Below are positions 7,789-17,101 of a DNA stretch of 64,000 nt, piece by piece. Numbering within the stretch: position 1 is the stretch's first letter; each line of letters starts with the position of its first letter. The position numbers and the translations under genes were made by a program. Under the pieces are notes generated by a model that was not told the origin of the DNA, did not search any database, and was given only the letters and a program-made list of their open reading frames with translations. The stretch is from an uncultured Lachnospiraceae bacterium (GTDB lineage Bacteria; Bacillota; Clostridia; Lachnospirales; Lachnospiraceae), in the NCBI GenBank assembly GCA_910585545.1, contig CAJUFN010000003.1, positions 4,754 through 68,753 on the forward strand. Reading direction: 5' to 3'.

Positions 7789-8820
7789 CTATTCTGCCGT
7801 TGCCGGGTTTGCCGCATTGTGGCTTTGGATTTTCTCATAGATTGGTTTCAGATCCGGATACTGCTTTAGCATACTGTCATGCATCGGCATACAAATTTCC
7901 TGAAATGGTTTGGTATCCGGATAAAGAAAGGTCACGCCTTGTTCGTTTTGCGCCTTCTCTTTCGCGGCAGCTACTGCTTTTACCCACTCTTTTCGCTCCA
8001 CACGATTGACCAGTTCAAATCCCTCTTCAAAGATTTCCCGTTCCTCTTTTGAAAGTTCCTCTAAGAAAGCAACGTTTCCAATCAAAATGTCCGGAATCAT
8101 CTGGTGCATATTGTAAGAATAGTATTTACATACGTCACCATGCCCATTCGATGTCAATGCCATCTCATTGTTCTCGGCACCATCAATGACCTTTGACTGA
8201 AGTGCTGTGTATACCTCACCAAATCCCATCGGTGTCGCAGAACCTCCCAGCAATTCCATCATCTGCACGTTTGTCGGCGACTGCTGCACACGTATTTTCA
8301 ATCCTTTTAAGTCCTCTGGTTTCTCAATCGGCTTTGATACCGTATAGAAGTTACGCGTACCAGCATCAATCCAGGTCACTGCTTCAAATCCTGCCTGTTT
8401 TGTGGATTCAAAAATCGGTTCTATGATCTTTGGATCGTCCATAGCCGCATGATACGCTTGCGTCGTATCGAATAAAAACGGCATGTTAAATAATGTATAA
8501 TTCTCCGAGAATGTCTCTAAAATGGAATTACTTGCCACGCAAAAATCAATTGCTCCCGTCTGTGTAAGCTGTACCATATCAGTCTGCGATCCTAAAAGCT
8601 CGCTTGGATATACCTCTACGTTATACTTATCCCCCAATTTTGATTCGATATACTCCTCAAATTCCATCAATGCAATATTTGTGGGATGATCCGTTGCCTG
8701 ATTGTGCCCGACACGGATGATTCTTCTGTCATCCTTCTTGCTTGTCCCACAACCAGAAATTAATATTATGGACATCCCTATACAAACACCCGCTATAAGC
8801 AATTTATGCCATCGCTTCAT
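7789..8820 (-). CDS. dctP: TRAP transporter substrate-binding lipoprotein (DctP family)
   Basis: A 343-residue solute-binding protein. The N-terminus has a hydrophobic signal and a lipobox ISGC at residues 21-24, so it is a membrane-tethered lipoprotein. DctP-family marks are IRVGHNQATDHPTN near 35, LFNMPFLF near 117, the carboxylate-clamp block IRVQQSPTNVQMMELLGGSATPMGFGEVYTALQ around 180-215 with the conserved Arg of IRV, and GAENNE. It is first in the hexuronate operon. The substrate is likely glucuronate or galacturonate, inferred from the following catabolic genes. GGAGGGG precedes the ATG. No clear promoter is visible in the short gap after the enolase terminator. Confidence 0.92.
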   Translation of the reverse strand: MKRWHKLLIAGVCIGMSIILISGCGTSKKDDRRIIRVGHNQATDHPTNIALMEFEEYIESKLGDKYNVEVYPSELLGSQTDMVQLTQTGAIDFCVASNSILETFSENYTLFNMPFLFDTTQAYHAAMDDPKIIEPIFESTKQAGFEAVTWIDAGTRNFYTVSKPIEKPEDLKGLKIRVQQSPTNVQMMELLGGSATPMGFGEVYTALQSKVIDGAENNEMALTSNGHGDVCKYYSYNMHQMIPDILIGNVAFLEELSKEEREIFEEGFELVNRVERKEWVKAVAAAKEKAQNEQGVTFLYPDTKPFQEICMPMHDSMLKQYPDLKPIYEKIQSHNAANPATAE

Positions 8821-8853
8821 GATTTTCCCCTCCTTTTGGTTTTGGCATTTTCA

Positions 8854-8883
8854 TTGAAAAAAGTCCCAGGCAAAAACCTGGGA
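8854..8883 (-). terminator. Terminator of enolase gene
   Basis: TCCCAGG (8864-8870) pairs with CCTGGGA (8877-8883) around a 6-nt loop. On the minus strand it is followed by a run of six T, 16 bases after the enolase stop. It separates eno from the TRAP/uxu operon, unless read-through feeds the operon. Confidence 0.85.
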
Positions 8884-8898
8884 TTTTCTTTGCCGAAC

Positions 8899-10215
8899 CT
8901 ATCTGGTTCCATAATAATCCTTCAGTGGATTTTCATATTCTGCCGCTGTTCCAAGGCGTTCCTCGATACGAAGCAGCTGATTGTATTTTGCCACTCGCTC
9001 AGACCGGCACGGCGCACCTGTCTTAATCTGACCTGCATTGAACGCTACTGCCAGATCTGCGATAAAGCTGTCTTCTGTTTCCCCGGACCGGTGAGAAATA
9101 ACTGCGCGGTAACCGGCCTTTTGTGCCATTTGGATTGCCTCGATAGATTCAGTCAGCGTCCCTATCTGATTTACTTTGATCAAAATTGCATTTGCCGCCT
9201 GCTTATCAATTCCAAGCGCCAGACGTTTTGTATTGGTCACGAACAGATCATCCCCCACAAGCTGTACATGCTGACCCAGTCTTGTGGTAATCAGTTCCCA
9301 TCCCTCCCAATCGTCTTCATCCAGCGGGTCTTCAATCGACACGATCGGGAATTCTTCAATCAGTTCTTCGTAATAGTCAATCATTTCTTCTGTAGAACGG
9401 ACCACCTTTTTGTTATGCGCACGTCCTTCGCCTTCGAATACATATTTCTTGAAATCGTCATCATAGATTTCTGATGCCGCCACATCCATGGCAAATGCGA
9501 TGTCTTCACCAGGCTTATATCCTGCCCTCGTAACAGCCTCTGTCATATAAGAAAGCGCTTCCTTTGCATCTGCAAGATCCGGAGCAAATCCACCCTCGTC
9601 TCCAACTGCGGTTTGATGGCCTTTCTCTTCTAAGAGACGTTTCAGTCTATGATATACCTCCGCACACATCCGAAGTCCTTCCTGAAAACAGCAGGCTCCC
9701 ACAGGCATAATCATAAATTCCTGCATATCAATACAGTTATCGGCATGACGCCCGCCATTTAAAATGTTCATCATTGGAACCGGCATCTTTTTTGCACTCA
9801 CACCGCCAAGGTATGCATACAACGGCATATGAAGTGCTTTTGCAGCCGCACGGGCACAGGCTAAAGATGCCCCGAGCATGGCATTTGCTCCAAGATTATT
9901 CTTGTTCTCCGTGCCATCTCTTTTGATCAGAAGCTTATCAATCTGTGACTGCTCCAATACATTTACTCCAATCAATGTCTGGGCAATGGCATCATTTACA
10001 TTCTTCACTGCCTCCTGAACGCCAAGCCCTCGATAACGCTTTTCACCGTCTCGAAGTTCTACCGCCTCGAATTTTCCGGTGGAAGCGCCAGATGGAACTG
10101 CCGCTCTTCCTACATATTTTTCGCCCGCAAGGACTTCTACTTCTATTGTCGGATTGCCGCGGGAATCTAAAATCTCACGAGCAAGAATATCCGTAATTGG
10201 TAAATATTTGTACAT
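8899..10215 (-). CDS. eno: Enolase
   Basis: A 438-residue enolase, which converts 2-phosphoglycerate to phosphoenolpyruvate in glycolysis. Signatures include AREILDSRGNPTIEVEV, AVPSGASTGKFEAVELRD, the GDEGGFAP block with the catalytic Glu, the Mg ligands in SIEDPLDEDDWEGW and VGDDLFVTN, and the signature ILIKVNQIGTLTES, followed by SHRSGETEDS. Length is normal. GGAGG is 8 bases before the ATG. It appears to be transcribed alone, upstream of the TRAP operon and divergent from the YitT-type gene. Confidence 0.97.
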   Translation of the reverse strand: MYKYLPITDILAREILDSRGNPTIEVEVLAGEKYVGRAAVPSGASTGKFEAVELRDGEKRYRGLGVQEAVKNVNDAIAQTLIGVNVLEQSQIDKLLIKRDGTENKNNLGANAMLGASLACARAAAKALHMPLYAYLGGVSAKKMPVPMMNILNGGRHADNCIDMQEFMIMPVGACCFQEGLRMCAEVYHRLKRLLEEKGHQTAVGDEGGFAPDLADAKEALSYMTEAVTRAGYKPGEDIAFAMDVAASEIYDDDFKKYVFEGEGRAHNKKVVRSTEEMIDYYEELIEEFPIVSIEDPLDEDDWEGWELITTRLGQHVQLVGDDLFVTNTKRLALGIDKQAANAILIKVNQIGTLTESIEAIQMAQKAGYRAVISHRSGETEDSFIADLAVAFNAGQIKTGAPCRSERVAKYNQLLRIEERLGTAAEYENPLKDYYGTR

Positions 10216-10370
10216 GTTTTCTCCTCCTTTTTATTGATATTATGACCGCAAATGTTTGTTCCATACGGAAAAGGAGGGCAGAATAATTTGGCAGTTTTAA
10301 ATTTTTTTGGAATTATAGGATGTCCTCTGAAGTACCTTTCAAATTATCTTGAAATTATCTGAAAACAGGG

Positions 10371-10399
10371 TTGCCATATTGAGATTTGAGCGTTACAAT
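10371..10399 (+). promoter_or_regulatory. Sigma-A-type promoter of the YitT-like gene
   Basis: TTGCCA (10371-10376) and TACAAT (10394-10399) are separated by exactly 17 bases and lie 56 bases before the chosen start codon. Confidence 0.75.
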
Positions 10400-10455
10400 C
10401 AAGGTAAATTCAGAACTTGTTGCTCACAAACACACAGATAAAATGGAGAAAAGAT

Positions 10456-11304
10456 ATGAAAACGAAATCTACATTTAAGACTTATTTTATGCTTACGTTA
10501 TGCATTGCCATGATGGCGGTCGGAATTTATTTTTTCAAATTTACAAATAATTTCACCTTTGGCGGTGTGACCGGTCTTGCCGTGCTGATTGCTAAAACCG
10601 GGTTTATCAGCGCCGGCGATTTTACCTTCGCGGCAAACATTCTTTTATTATTGATCGGTTTTCTTTTCCTTGGAAAAGGATTCGGATTTAAAACGGCCTA
10701 CTGCAGCATCCTTCTTTCTGTGATGCTAAGTGCTCTCGAGCGTATCTGTCCGCTTAGCGCACCTTTAACGAACGAACCTTTGATGGAACTGATATTTGCC
10801 ATTGCCCTTCCGGCTTTTGCATCTGCATTCATCTTCAACGTAGGGGCTTCTAGCGGCGGTACCGATATTATTGCTATGATTTTGAGCAAATACTCTTCTG
10901 TAAATATCGGAAAGGCGCTTTTACTTTCTGATATCAGCATTACCGTTGCTTCATTTTTCGTCTTTGGCATAGAAACCGGGCTCTACTCTGCGCTTGGCCT
11001 TACAATTCGTTCTGTGATGGTCGATAGTTTTATCGAAAGTTTAAACTTGAGCAAATACTTCAATATTGTATGTAATTATCCAGATCCGATCTGTGCATTT
11101 ATCAATCACACACTGCACAAAAGCGCAACTATTTGTAAAGCAAAAGGAGCATTTTCCGGTCAGGATAAATACATCATCTTTACCGCTATGACTCGTTATC
11201 AAGCGATAAAGCTTCGTAACTTTATCAAGGAAAAGGAGCCGGAGGCTTTCATCCTTATTTCCAATACCAGTGAGATTATCGGAAAAGGATTTCACTCGAT
11301 TTGA
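10456..11304 (+). CDS. YitT family membrane protein with DUF2179 domain
   Basis: A 282-residue protein with five to six predicted membrane helices (about residues 9-160), including the family block FGGVTGLAVLI and GASSGGTDIIAMIL, then a cytosolic C-terminal DUF2179 domain (about 205-280, with TAMTRYQAIKLRNFIKEKEPEAFI). YitT-family proteins are widespread in Firmicutes; their transport role is not settled. GGAG lies 7 bases before the ATG at 10456; a TTG start 39 bases upstream has no site. It has its own promoter and ends at a shared terminator with glmM. Confidence 0.9.
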   Translation: MKTKSTFKTYFMLTLCIAMMAVGIYFFKFTNNFTFGGVTGLAVLIAKTGFISAGDFTFAANILLLLIGFLFLGKGFGFKTAYCSILLSVMLSALERICPLSAPLTNEPLMELIFAIALPAFASAFIFNVGASSGGTDIIAMILSKYSSVNIGKALLLSDISITVASFFVFGIETGLYSALGLTIRSVMVDSFIESLNLSKYFNIVCNYPDPICAFINHTLHKSATICKAKGAFSGQDKYIIFTAMTRYQAIKLRNFIKEKEPEAFILISNTSEIIGKGFHSI

Positions 11305-11319
11305 TATACCTGACAGCAA

Positions 11320-11361
11320 AAAGAGGAACGAGTGACTGCTACTTGCCACTTGTTCCTCTTT
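11320..11361. terminator. Bidirectional terminator between yitT-like gene and glmM
   Basis: AAAGAGGAACGAGTG and CACTTGTTCCTCTTT form a 15-bp stem with one mismatch. T-rich stretches follow on both strands, and the two genes converge on it. Confidence 0.85.
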
Positions 11362-11403
11362 CGTTGCTTTTTCTTTTTCATCTGATGTTTCTATCTAATA
11401 TTT

Positions 11404-12750
11404 CTATTCTACGATCAATCCCTGCGCCTGCATCACATCCACAACTTGATTTACATATTTTTCGCAGAGTTCATCTGTCGCTGCTTCTACCATCACACGG
11501 ATCACCGGTTCGGTTCCGCTTTCTCTTACGAGAATACGTCCGTCATCGCCAAGCTCTTCTGCCACTGCCTCTACCGCTTTTACAACTTCCGGATTCTCTC
11601 TTGCGGTCTTTTTATCCTGCACTCTTACATTCTTAAGAAGCTGCGGATAAATCTTTACTTCCTCCGTAAGTTTTGCAAGTGACATCTTCTTTTCAAGAAC
11701 AACTTCCATCAGCATAAGCGATGTTAAAATACCGTCACCTGTTGTTGCATGCTTACTGAAAATGATATGACCGGATTGCTCGCCGCCAAGATTGTAATTG
11801 TTCTGGACCATATTTTCGTAAACATATTTATCGCCTACTGCCGTCTTCTCATAACGGATTCCTGCTTTATCACAAGCCTTGTAAAGACCTAAATTAGACA
11901 TGATCGTTGTTACAATGGTATCATTATTCAATCGTCCGCGTTCTTTTAAATATTTTCCGCAAACATAGAGAATCAAGTCACCGTCTACTACCTTGCCTTC
12001 TTCGTCTACGGCGAGACATCTGTCTGAGTCTCCGTCAAATGCAAATGCAATGTCTAAGTTTTTCTCTTTTACAAATGCCTGCAGATGTTCGATATGTGTG
12101 GAGCCGCAGTCGGTATTGATATTGGTTCCGTCCGGATTATTATTGATCACGTATGTCTTTGCGCCAAGCGCATCATACACGCTTTTGGCAATCGCGGATG
12201 CGCTTCCGTTTGCACAGTCAAGTCCAACACGCATGTTTTTGAAAGAACGCGTCGCAAGCGAGATCAACTGTCCGATATAACGGTTACGTCCTGCCGAATA
12301 ATCCACGGTACGTCCGATATGTTCTTTCTTTGCCAGCGGCAGTTCCCCGATTTCTCCATCAAGATATGCTTCGATCTTCGCTTCGATCTTCGCATCCAGC
12401 TTCTGTCCCATACCGTCGATAATCTTAATCCCATTGTCATAGTATGGATTATGGCTTGCAGAAATCATAATACCGCAGTCAAAGTCTTCGGTGCGTGTTA
12501 CATAAGACACGCTAGGCGTTGTCGTAACATGCAATAGATATGCGTCTGCACCGGATGCAGTCAAGCCTGCCGCCAAAGCATATTCGAACATATAACTGCT
12601 TCTTCTTGTATCTTTGCCAAGTACCACGCTGGCTTTGTGTTCCTGTCCATAATACCATCCAAGAAAACGTCCTACTTTAAATGCGTGTTCTACAGTTAAA
12701 ACTTCATTTGCTTCTCCCCGAAAACCATCTGTTCCAAAATATTTACCCAT
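11404..12750 (-). CDS. glmM: Phosphoglucosamine mutase
   Basis: A 448-residue phosphohexomutase that converts glucosamine-6-phosphate to glucosamine-1-phosphate for peptidoglycan. It opens with GKYFGTDGFRGEAN, the GlmM form of the family N-terminus, carries the phosphoserine loop MISASHNPYYDNGIK near residue 98, the metal-binding DGDSDRCLAVD near 240 and the sugar-binding GGEQSGHI near 325. The phosphate-binding RESGTEPVIRVMVEA is at the C-terminus. GGGAG is 9 bases before the ATG. A promoter with ideal spacing lies upstream. Confidence 0.96.
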   Translation of the reverse strand: MGKYFGTDGFRGEANEVLTVEHAFKVGRFLGWYYGQEHKASVVLGKDTRRSSYMFEYALAAGLTASGADAYLLHVTTTPSVSYVTRTEDFDCGIMISASHNPYYDNGIKIIDGMGQKLDAKIEAKIEAYLDGEIGELPLAKKEHIGRTVDYSAGRNRYIGQLISLATRSFKNMRVGLDCANGSASAIAKSVYDALGAKTYVINNNPDGTNINTDCGSTHIEHLQAFVKEKNLDIAFAFDGDSDRCLAVDEEGKVVDGDLILYVCGKYLKERGRLNNDTIVTTIMSNLGLYKACDKAGIRYEKTAVGDKYVYENMVQNNYNLGGEQSGHIIFSKHATTGDGILTSLMLMEVVLEKKMSLAKLTEEVKIYPQLLKNVRVQDKKTARENPEVVKAVEAVAEELGDDGRILVRESGTEPVIRVMVEAATDELCEKYVNQVVDVMQAQGLIVE

Positions 12751-12813
12751 CGGTATACTCCCTTCATTTAAACAATCGTCCGATTTTTTTGCACTTTTTC
12801 ATCCACGATATTC

Positions 12814-12842
12814 ATTATATAACTATCATTTTCAAAATACAA
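12814..12842 (-). promoter_or_regulatory. Sigma-A-type promoter of glmM
   Basis: On the minus strand TTGTAT (12837-12842) and TATAAT (12814-12819) are separated by 17 bases, 64 bases before the glmM start. Confidence 0.75.
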
Positions 12843-12877
12843 CTCTTATTACAAAATCGTTGCAATTTTGTACTATA

Positions 12878-14239
12878 TTACCATGATATATCTTCATTTG
12901 GCATGATTTTTCGTGATTTGTGAATCACACCCGCTGCGCCTGCGATGTCCGCCGCAAGCCAGCCAATCGGAATTGCCCACCAGATCATTGTCACTCCAAA
13001 CCTTCCGGCAAACGCATAGGCAAGCGCTACGCGCAGTCCCAGAGAAATGCAGGTAAGTACTACTGACATTTTCATCTGTCCTATCCCTCTGAAATATCCA
13101 TAGAATAAGAACAGATATCCTATCAGGAAATAAAAACTGCCTTCGATCCAAAGGTATTGCTGTCCGCAGGCAATCATTTCTGTCTCGGATGCCTTTATAA
13201 AAATATGCAGCAGCGGATTCGAAAAGAATATCACAATTGCGGATGAGACCAGTCCAAACACGGTGATTCCCGCAAATGCCTTTTTCGTTCCTTGTCTGAT
13301 GCGTTCTTTCTTTCCGGCGCCGGCATTTTGTGCGATATAAATCGAAAATGAATTTCCGAATTCCTGTGACGGCATATAGGCAAAGGCGTCTATTTTTACC
13401 ACTGCTGCAAATGCTGCCATTACCGTCACGCCAAAAGAATTCACCAGTCCTTGAATCATCAAAATCCCAAAATTCATTACCGATTGCTGCAAGCTTGTCA
13501 GCATACTATAATTTACAATTTTTAGTAAAAGTTTCTTTTCTATGCGAAGCTCTTCTTTTTTATATCTTAAGTACGGTACTTTCACAAAACAGTATCCTGC
13601 CGTCAGGATTCCCGCGGCCGCCTGTGCCGCCACGGTTGCATATGCAGCGCCTTCCACACCCATTTTAAATCTTACGACAAATACCACATCCAGTACGATA
13701 TTTACCAGGCAGGCAGCTGCCAAAAACACAAAAGGCATAAACGAGTTTCCGATGGAGCGTAAAACGGATGCAAAATAATTATACAAAAAGGTAAACATCA
13801 TTCCCCATAAAATAGGCAGCAGATAGTTTTTTGTTTGTATGAAAATTTTGTCTGGTGTATTTAAAAATTTAAGAATCACATCAAGCTGCGTCAAGGCGGC
13901 AATATTTAAAATCATTGTGAATCCGGCGATGAACACAAACGACGCGAAAATGCTTTTCTTTAATGCAGTGATATCTTTAGCCCCAAATAGCTGTGAAAAT
14001 AAAACTGATGTGCCCATGCATAATCCAATCATCACAGATGTCAGAAAATTCATGAATGAAAAGGACGCGCCTACCGCCGCAAGTGCATCTGCGCCGATAT
14101 ACTGTCCGACTACAATCGTATCCACAACGTTATAGAGCTGTTGAAATAAGTTCCCCATGATAAAGGGCAAGGCAAATAGAACCATTGCCTTACCCTCGTT
14201 TCCAGTTGTCAAATCTCTTTTTTCAAATATAGCTTTCAT
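12878..14239 (-). CDS. MATE family efflux transporter
   Basis: A 453-residue, 12-helix protein of the MATE family (MatE domains about residues 15-175 and 240-400). It starts with the typical DLTTGNEGKAMVLFALPFIMGNLFQQLYNVVDTIVVG, where LPFIMGNLFQQLYN and the VDTIVVGQYIG stretch are family marks. MATE proteins export cationic drugs or metabolites using Na+ or H+ gradients. It starts 22 bases after the upstream flavoprotein gene, so the two are probably cotranscribed. The ribosome binding site is weak. The substrate is unknown. Confidence 0.92.
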   Translation of the reverse strand: MKAIFEKRDLTTGNEGKAMVLFALPFIMGNLFQQLYNVVDTIVVGQYIGADALAAVGASFSFMNFLTSVMIGLCMGTSVLFSQLFGAKDITALKKSIFASFVFIAGFTMILNIAALTQLDVILKFLNTPDKIFIQTKNYLLPILWGMMFTFLYNYFASVLRSIGNSFMPFVFLAAACLVNIVLDVVFVVRFKMGVEGAAYATVAAQAAAGILTAGYCFVKVPYLRYKKEELRIEKKLLLKIVNYSMLTSLQQSVMNFGILMIQGLVNSFGVTVMAAFAAVVKIDAFAYMPSQEFGNSFSIYIAQNAGAGKKERIRQGTKKAFAGITVFGLVSSAIVIFFSNPLLHIFIKASETEMIACGQQYLWIEGSFYFLIGYLFLFYGYFRGIGQMKMSVVLTCISLGLRVALAYAFAGRFGVTMIWWAIPIGWLAADIAGAAGVIHKSRKIMPNEDISW

Positions 14240-14261
14240 TGATTTTCTTACTCTTTTGTAC

Positions 14262-15653
14262 TTATTTTTTCAAAATGCTTCTCGCTACGGCGATACCGTT
14301 TGCAGAAGCCTGCTGCAATCCTCTTGTCACAGAAGCGCCGTCTCCCATAGCGCGAAGTCCATTTAAACTCGTCTTAAAATCAGCATCTACGAGTACTTTA
14401 TTGGAATAGAATTTTACTTCTACACCGTACAGCAATGTTTCATCGCTGGCAATACCTGGCGTCACTTTATCTAACGCTTGAATCATCTCGTCAATCGCAA
14501 CCATGATTCTATGCGGGAACACGAGTGACAAATCGCCTGGAACCGCGTCTTTTAATGTCGGAGTAATGTTATTTCTTACAAGCCGCTCTTCGGTTGTTCT
14601 TCTGCCTCTGCGGAAATCACCGTATCTTTGCAGCAAAATCCTTCCGTCACACAGCATATTTCCAAGCTGTGCTATATGCTTTCCATATTCAATCGGAGAC
14701 TTAAACGGCTCCGTAAAGTTTTTAGATACTAGCAGCGCAAAATTCGTATTATGCGTCTTCATATCTTGCGATTTGTATGCATGCCCATTCACAACGGCTA
14801 ATCCATTCTCATAATATTCCGTTGCGACCTCACCGGACGGATTCGTACAGAACACGCGCACTTTGTCATCAAATGTCGGTGTATAATATACTAACTTCGC
14901 CTCGTAGAGCTTTTCATTTAACTCTTTCATGATCTCATCGCGTACCTCTACGCGTACGCCTACATCAACCGTACCGTTCTTCGTTTGGATATCATGTTCC
15001 TTGCAAATGTTCGAAAACCACTCAGAACCTTCACGGCCCACGCCGGACACAATCTCCGGTGCGAAATATTCTTCATCCTTATCTGTGACAATTCCCTTGA
15101 CTGTACCATCTTCGACAATCAGATTCTTCACCATTGTCATGAATTTGATTTCCACGCCTTTTTCAAGTAAATGCTCCTGCAGTCTCGTGTATATTTTATA
15201 GCCCTCTTCTGTTCCTAAGTGACGAATCGGACACTCGATCAACTTCAGATTCGCACGAATCGCCTTTGCACGGATACGCTCAATCGACTCGTAATCATCC
15301 AGTCCGTATATCTTCGTATCCGCACCAAATTTCAAATAAATATCATCTGCTTCTTTCAAAAGCTCAATCGTTTTCTCATATCCGAGAATCTCCGGCAGCG
15401 TGCCGCCAACATCCGGCGAAAGCGATAATTTCCCGTCCGAAAATGCACCTGCCCCCGCAAATCCAGTTGTAATCGAACATGGCTTGCATCCGACACATAC
15501 CTTCGTCTTACGCTTCGGACAATTTCTCTTTTCAATCGAACGCCCCTTCTCCACAATCAGAATCTTCATATCCGGCTTCTTTTCAATCAACTCATATGCA
15601 CAGAAAATCCCGGAAGGCCCCGCACCAATAATAATCACATCATAATGATTCAT
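14262..15653 (-). CDS. FAD-dependent dehydrogenase-like oxidoreductase (COG2509 type)
   Basis: A 463-residue flavoprotein. The Rossmann motif IIIGAGPSGIFCAYEL is at residues 7-22 and a second FAD-binding block GDGASVTRGLQQASANGIAVA closes the C-terminus. A cysteine-rich stretch near residues 44-61 (NCPKRKTKVCVGCKPC) is followed by GFAGAGAFSDGKL, the pattern of the uncharacterised FAD-dependent dehydrogenases grouped in COG2509. The reaction is unknown. It lies directly upstream of the MATE gene, possibly one transcript. The start has a weak GGGTG site. Confidence 0.85.
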   Translation of the reverse strand: MNHYDVIIIGAGPSGIFCAYELIEKKPDMKILIVEKGRSIEKRNCPKRKTKVCVGCKPCSITTGFAGAGAFSDGKLSLSPDVGGTLPEILGYEKTIELLKEADDIYLKFGADTKIYGLDDYESIERIRAKAIRANLKLIECPIRHLGTEEGYKIYTRLQEHLLEKGVEIKFMTMVKNLIVEDGTVKGIVTDKDEEYFAPEIVSGVGREGSEWFSNICKEHDIQTKNGTVDVGVRVEVRDEIMKELNEKLYEAKLVYYTPTFDDKVRVFCTNPSGEVATEYYENGLAVVNGHAYKSQDMKTHNTNFALLVSKNFTEPFKSPIEYGKHIAQLGNMLCDGRILLQRYGDFRRGRRTTEERLVRNNITPTLKDAVPGDLSLVFPHRIMVAIDEMIQALDKVTPGIASDETLLYGVEVKFYSNKVLVDADFKTSLNGLRAMGDGASVTRGLQQASANGIAVARSILKK

Positions 15654-15859
15654 TTTATCACACCCATTTCCTTTGGTTTTTGGTAATACTCTTGTTTTTT
15701 TGAACCAACATGCTTATCATAGCATGGTCATTGTCAAAAATACAAGGGGAATTCTCTGCATAAATTAGAAATGTATGAATAAACTGTACAATTCTCCAAA
15801 ATGGGGATTTTGAGGGAAGAAAAGCCGGGAATACGCAAAAGAAATTGTGTGAAAAGGTA

Positions 15860-15901
15860 AATTTGCGTCAGAGGGTTTTTAAAAACCCTCTGACGCAAAT
15901 T
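15860..15901. terminator. Perfect 42-bp palindrome behind the purine genes
   Basis: Two perfect 21-nt arms (15860-15880 and 15881-15901, starting AATTTGCGTCAGAGGG) meet without a loop. It begins 6 bases after the AICAR transformylase stop and folds into a GC-rich stem with a TTTTTAAAAA tip. The T-run after it is modest. It probably ends purine-operon transcription, but the perfection and length are unusual. Confidence 0.7.
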
Positions 15902-15906
15902 ACCGA

Positions 15907-17085
15907 TTAGTGATGGAACAACCGTATTCCGGTGAATGCCATCGCCATATTGTATTTATTGCATGTACAAATTACATTATCGTCACGCACAGAGCCTCCT
16001 GGCTGCGCTACATACTTCACGCCGCTTTTGTGTGCCCGCTCGATGTTATCGCCAAATGGGAAGAATGCGTCTGAACCGAGTGCTACGTCTGTCATCTGAT
16101 CTAACCACGCACGTTTTTCTTCACGTGTAAACACTTCTGGTTTCTCTTTGAAAATATTCTCCCATGCGCCGTCTGCGAGCACGTCCATATAGTCATCACC
16201 AATGTAGAGGTCGATTGCATTGTCTCTGTCTGCACGTCCGATGTTGTCTACAAATTTAAGACCGAGTACTTTTGGACTTTGGCGCAGGAACCAGTTATCT
16301 GCCTTTGTCCCTGCCAGACGTGTACAGTGAATTCTGGACTGCTGTCCTGCTCCGATTCCGATTGCCTGCCCGCCTTTTGCATAACATACAGAATTGGACT
16401 GTGTATATTTTAATGTAATCAAAGAAATAATCAAATCAATTTTTGCTTCATCCGGAATTTTTTTATTCTCAGTCACAACATTCGCAAGCAATTCATTATT
16501 AATAGCAAGTTCATTTCTGCCTTGTTCAAATGTAATACCAAATACTTCTTTGTGCTCAATCGATGCCGGCACGTAATCCGGATCAATCTGGATAATATTA
16601 TAATTTCCTTTTTTCTTTTGCTTTAAGATTTCTAACGCCTCCGGCTCATATCCCGGTGCGATAACACCATCGGATACTTCGCGCTTAATAATTTTTGCAG
16701 TAGCTACGTCACACACGTCGGATAAAGAGATAAAATCTCCAAAAGATGACATTCTGTCCGCACCACGCGCTCTTGCATAAGCACACGCCAGCGGTGACAA
16801 TTCTCCAAGATCATCTACCCAATATATTTTCGCAAGTGTTTCATCCAACGGAAGACCTACTGCTGCACCTGCAGGTGATACATGCTTGAATGATGTTGCT
16901 GCCGGAAGCCCTGTTGCTTCTTTTAATTCTTTTACAAGCTGCCATCCATTGAATGCATCAAGGAAGTTGATATATCCAGGCTTTCCGGAGAGTACCGTGA
17001 TCGGGAGCTCCTTTTCGCCCTGCATTGCAATCTTGGATGGTTTCTGGTTTGGATTACATCCATATTTTAACTCAAGTTCTTTCAT
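15907..17085 (-). CDS. Stand-alone AICAR transformylase
   Basis: A 392-residue phosphoribosylaminoimidazolecarboxamide formyltransferase, corresponding to the C-terminal part of PurH. It formylates AICAR to FAICAR with 10-formyl-THF. Visible marks are LKYGCNPNQKPSKI at the start, the catalytic-region TSFKHVSPAGAAVG near residue 68 with its Lys-His, the RSGAD-like RARGADRMSSFGDFISLSD near 108, GAGQQSRIHCTRLAG and the C-terminal FPFGDNIERAHKSGVKYVAQPGGSVRDD. The N-terminal IMP cyclohydrolase domain of bifunctional PurH is absent; that activity is supplied by the adjacent gene. Start 17085 is chosen because GGAGG lies 8 bases upstream; a GTG five codons earlier is part of that site. Confidence 0.92.
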   Translation of the reverse strand: MKELELKYGCNPNQKPSKIAMQGEKELPITVLSGKPGYINFLDAFNGWQLVKELKEATGLPAATSFKHVSPAGAAVGLPLDETLAKIYWVDDLGELSPLACAYARARGADRMSSFGDFISLSDVCDVATAKIIKREVSDGVIAPGYEPEALEILKQKKKGNYNIIQIDPDYVPASIEHKEVFGITFEQGRNELAINNELLANVVTENKKIPDEAKIDLIISLITLKYTQSNSVCYAKGGQAIGIGAGQQSRIHCTRLAGTKADNWFLRQSPKVLGLKFVDNIGRADRDNAIDLYIGDDYMDVLADGAWENIFKEKPEVFTREEKRAWLDQMTDVALGSDAFFPFGDNIERAHKSGVKYVAQPGGSVRDDNVICTCNKYNMAMAFTGIRLFHH

Positions 17086-17101
17086 TCCTTTATCCTCCAC
17101 C

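Noticed and set aside
8806..9474. 222-codon plus-strand frame overlapping eno and dctP
   Set aside because: Antisense of the enolase gene, which is certain.
15654..15860. Purine riboswitch near the purine genes
   Set aside because: No purine-aptamer core was seen upstream of purO or in the gap after the flavoprotein gene; only a dyad and a palindrome are present.
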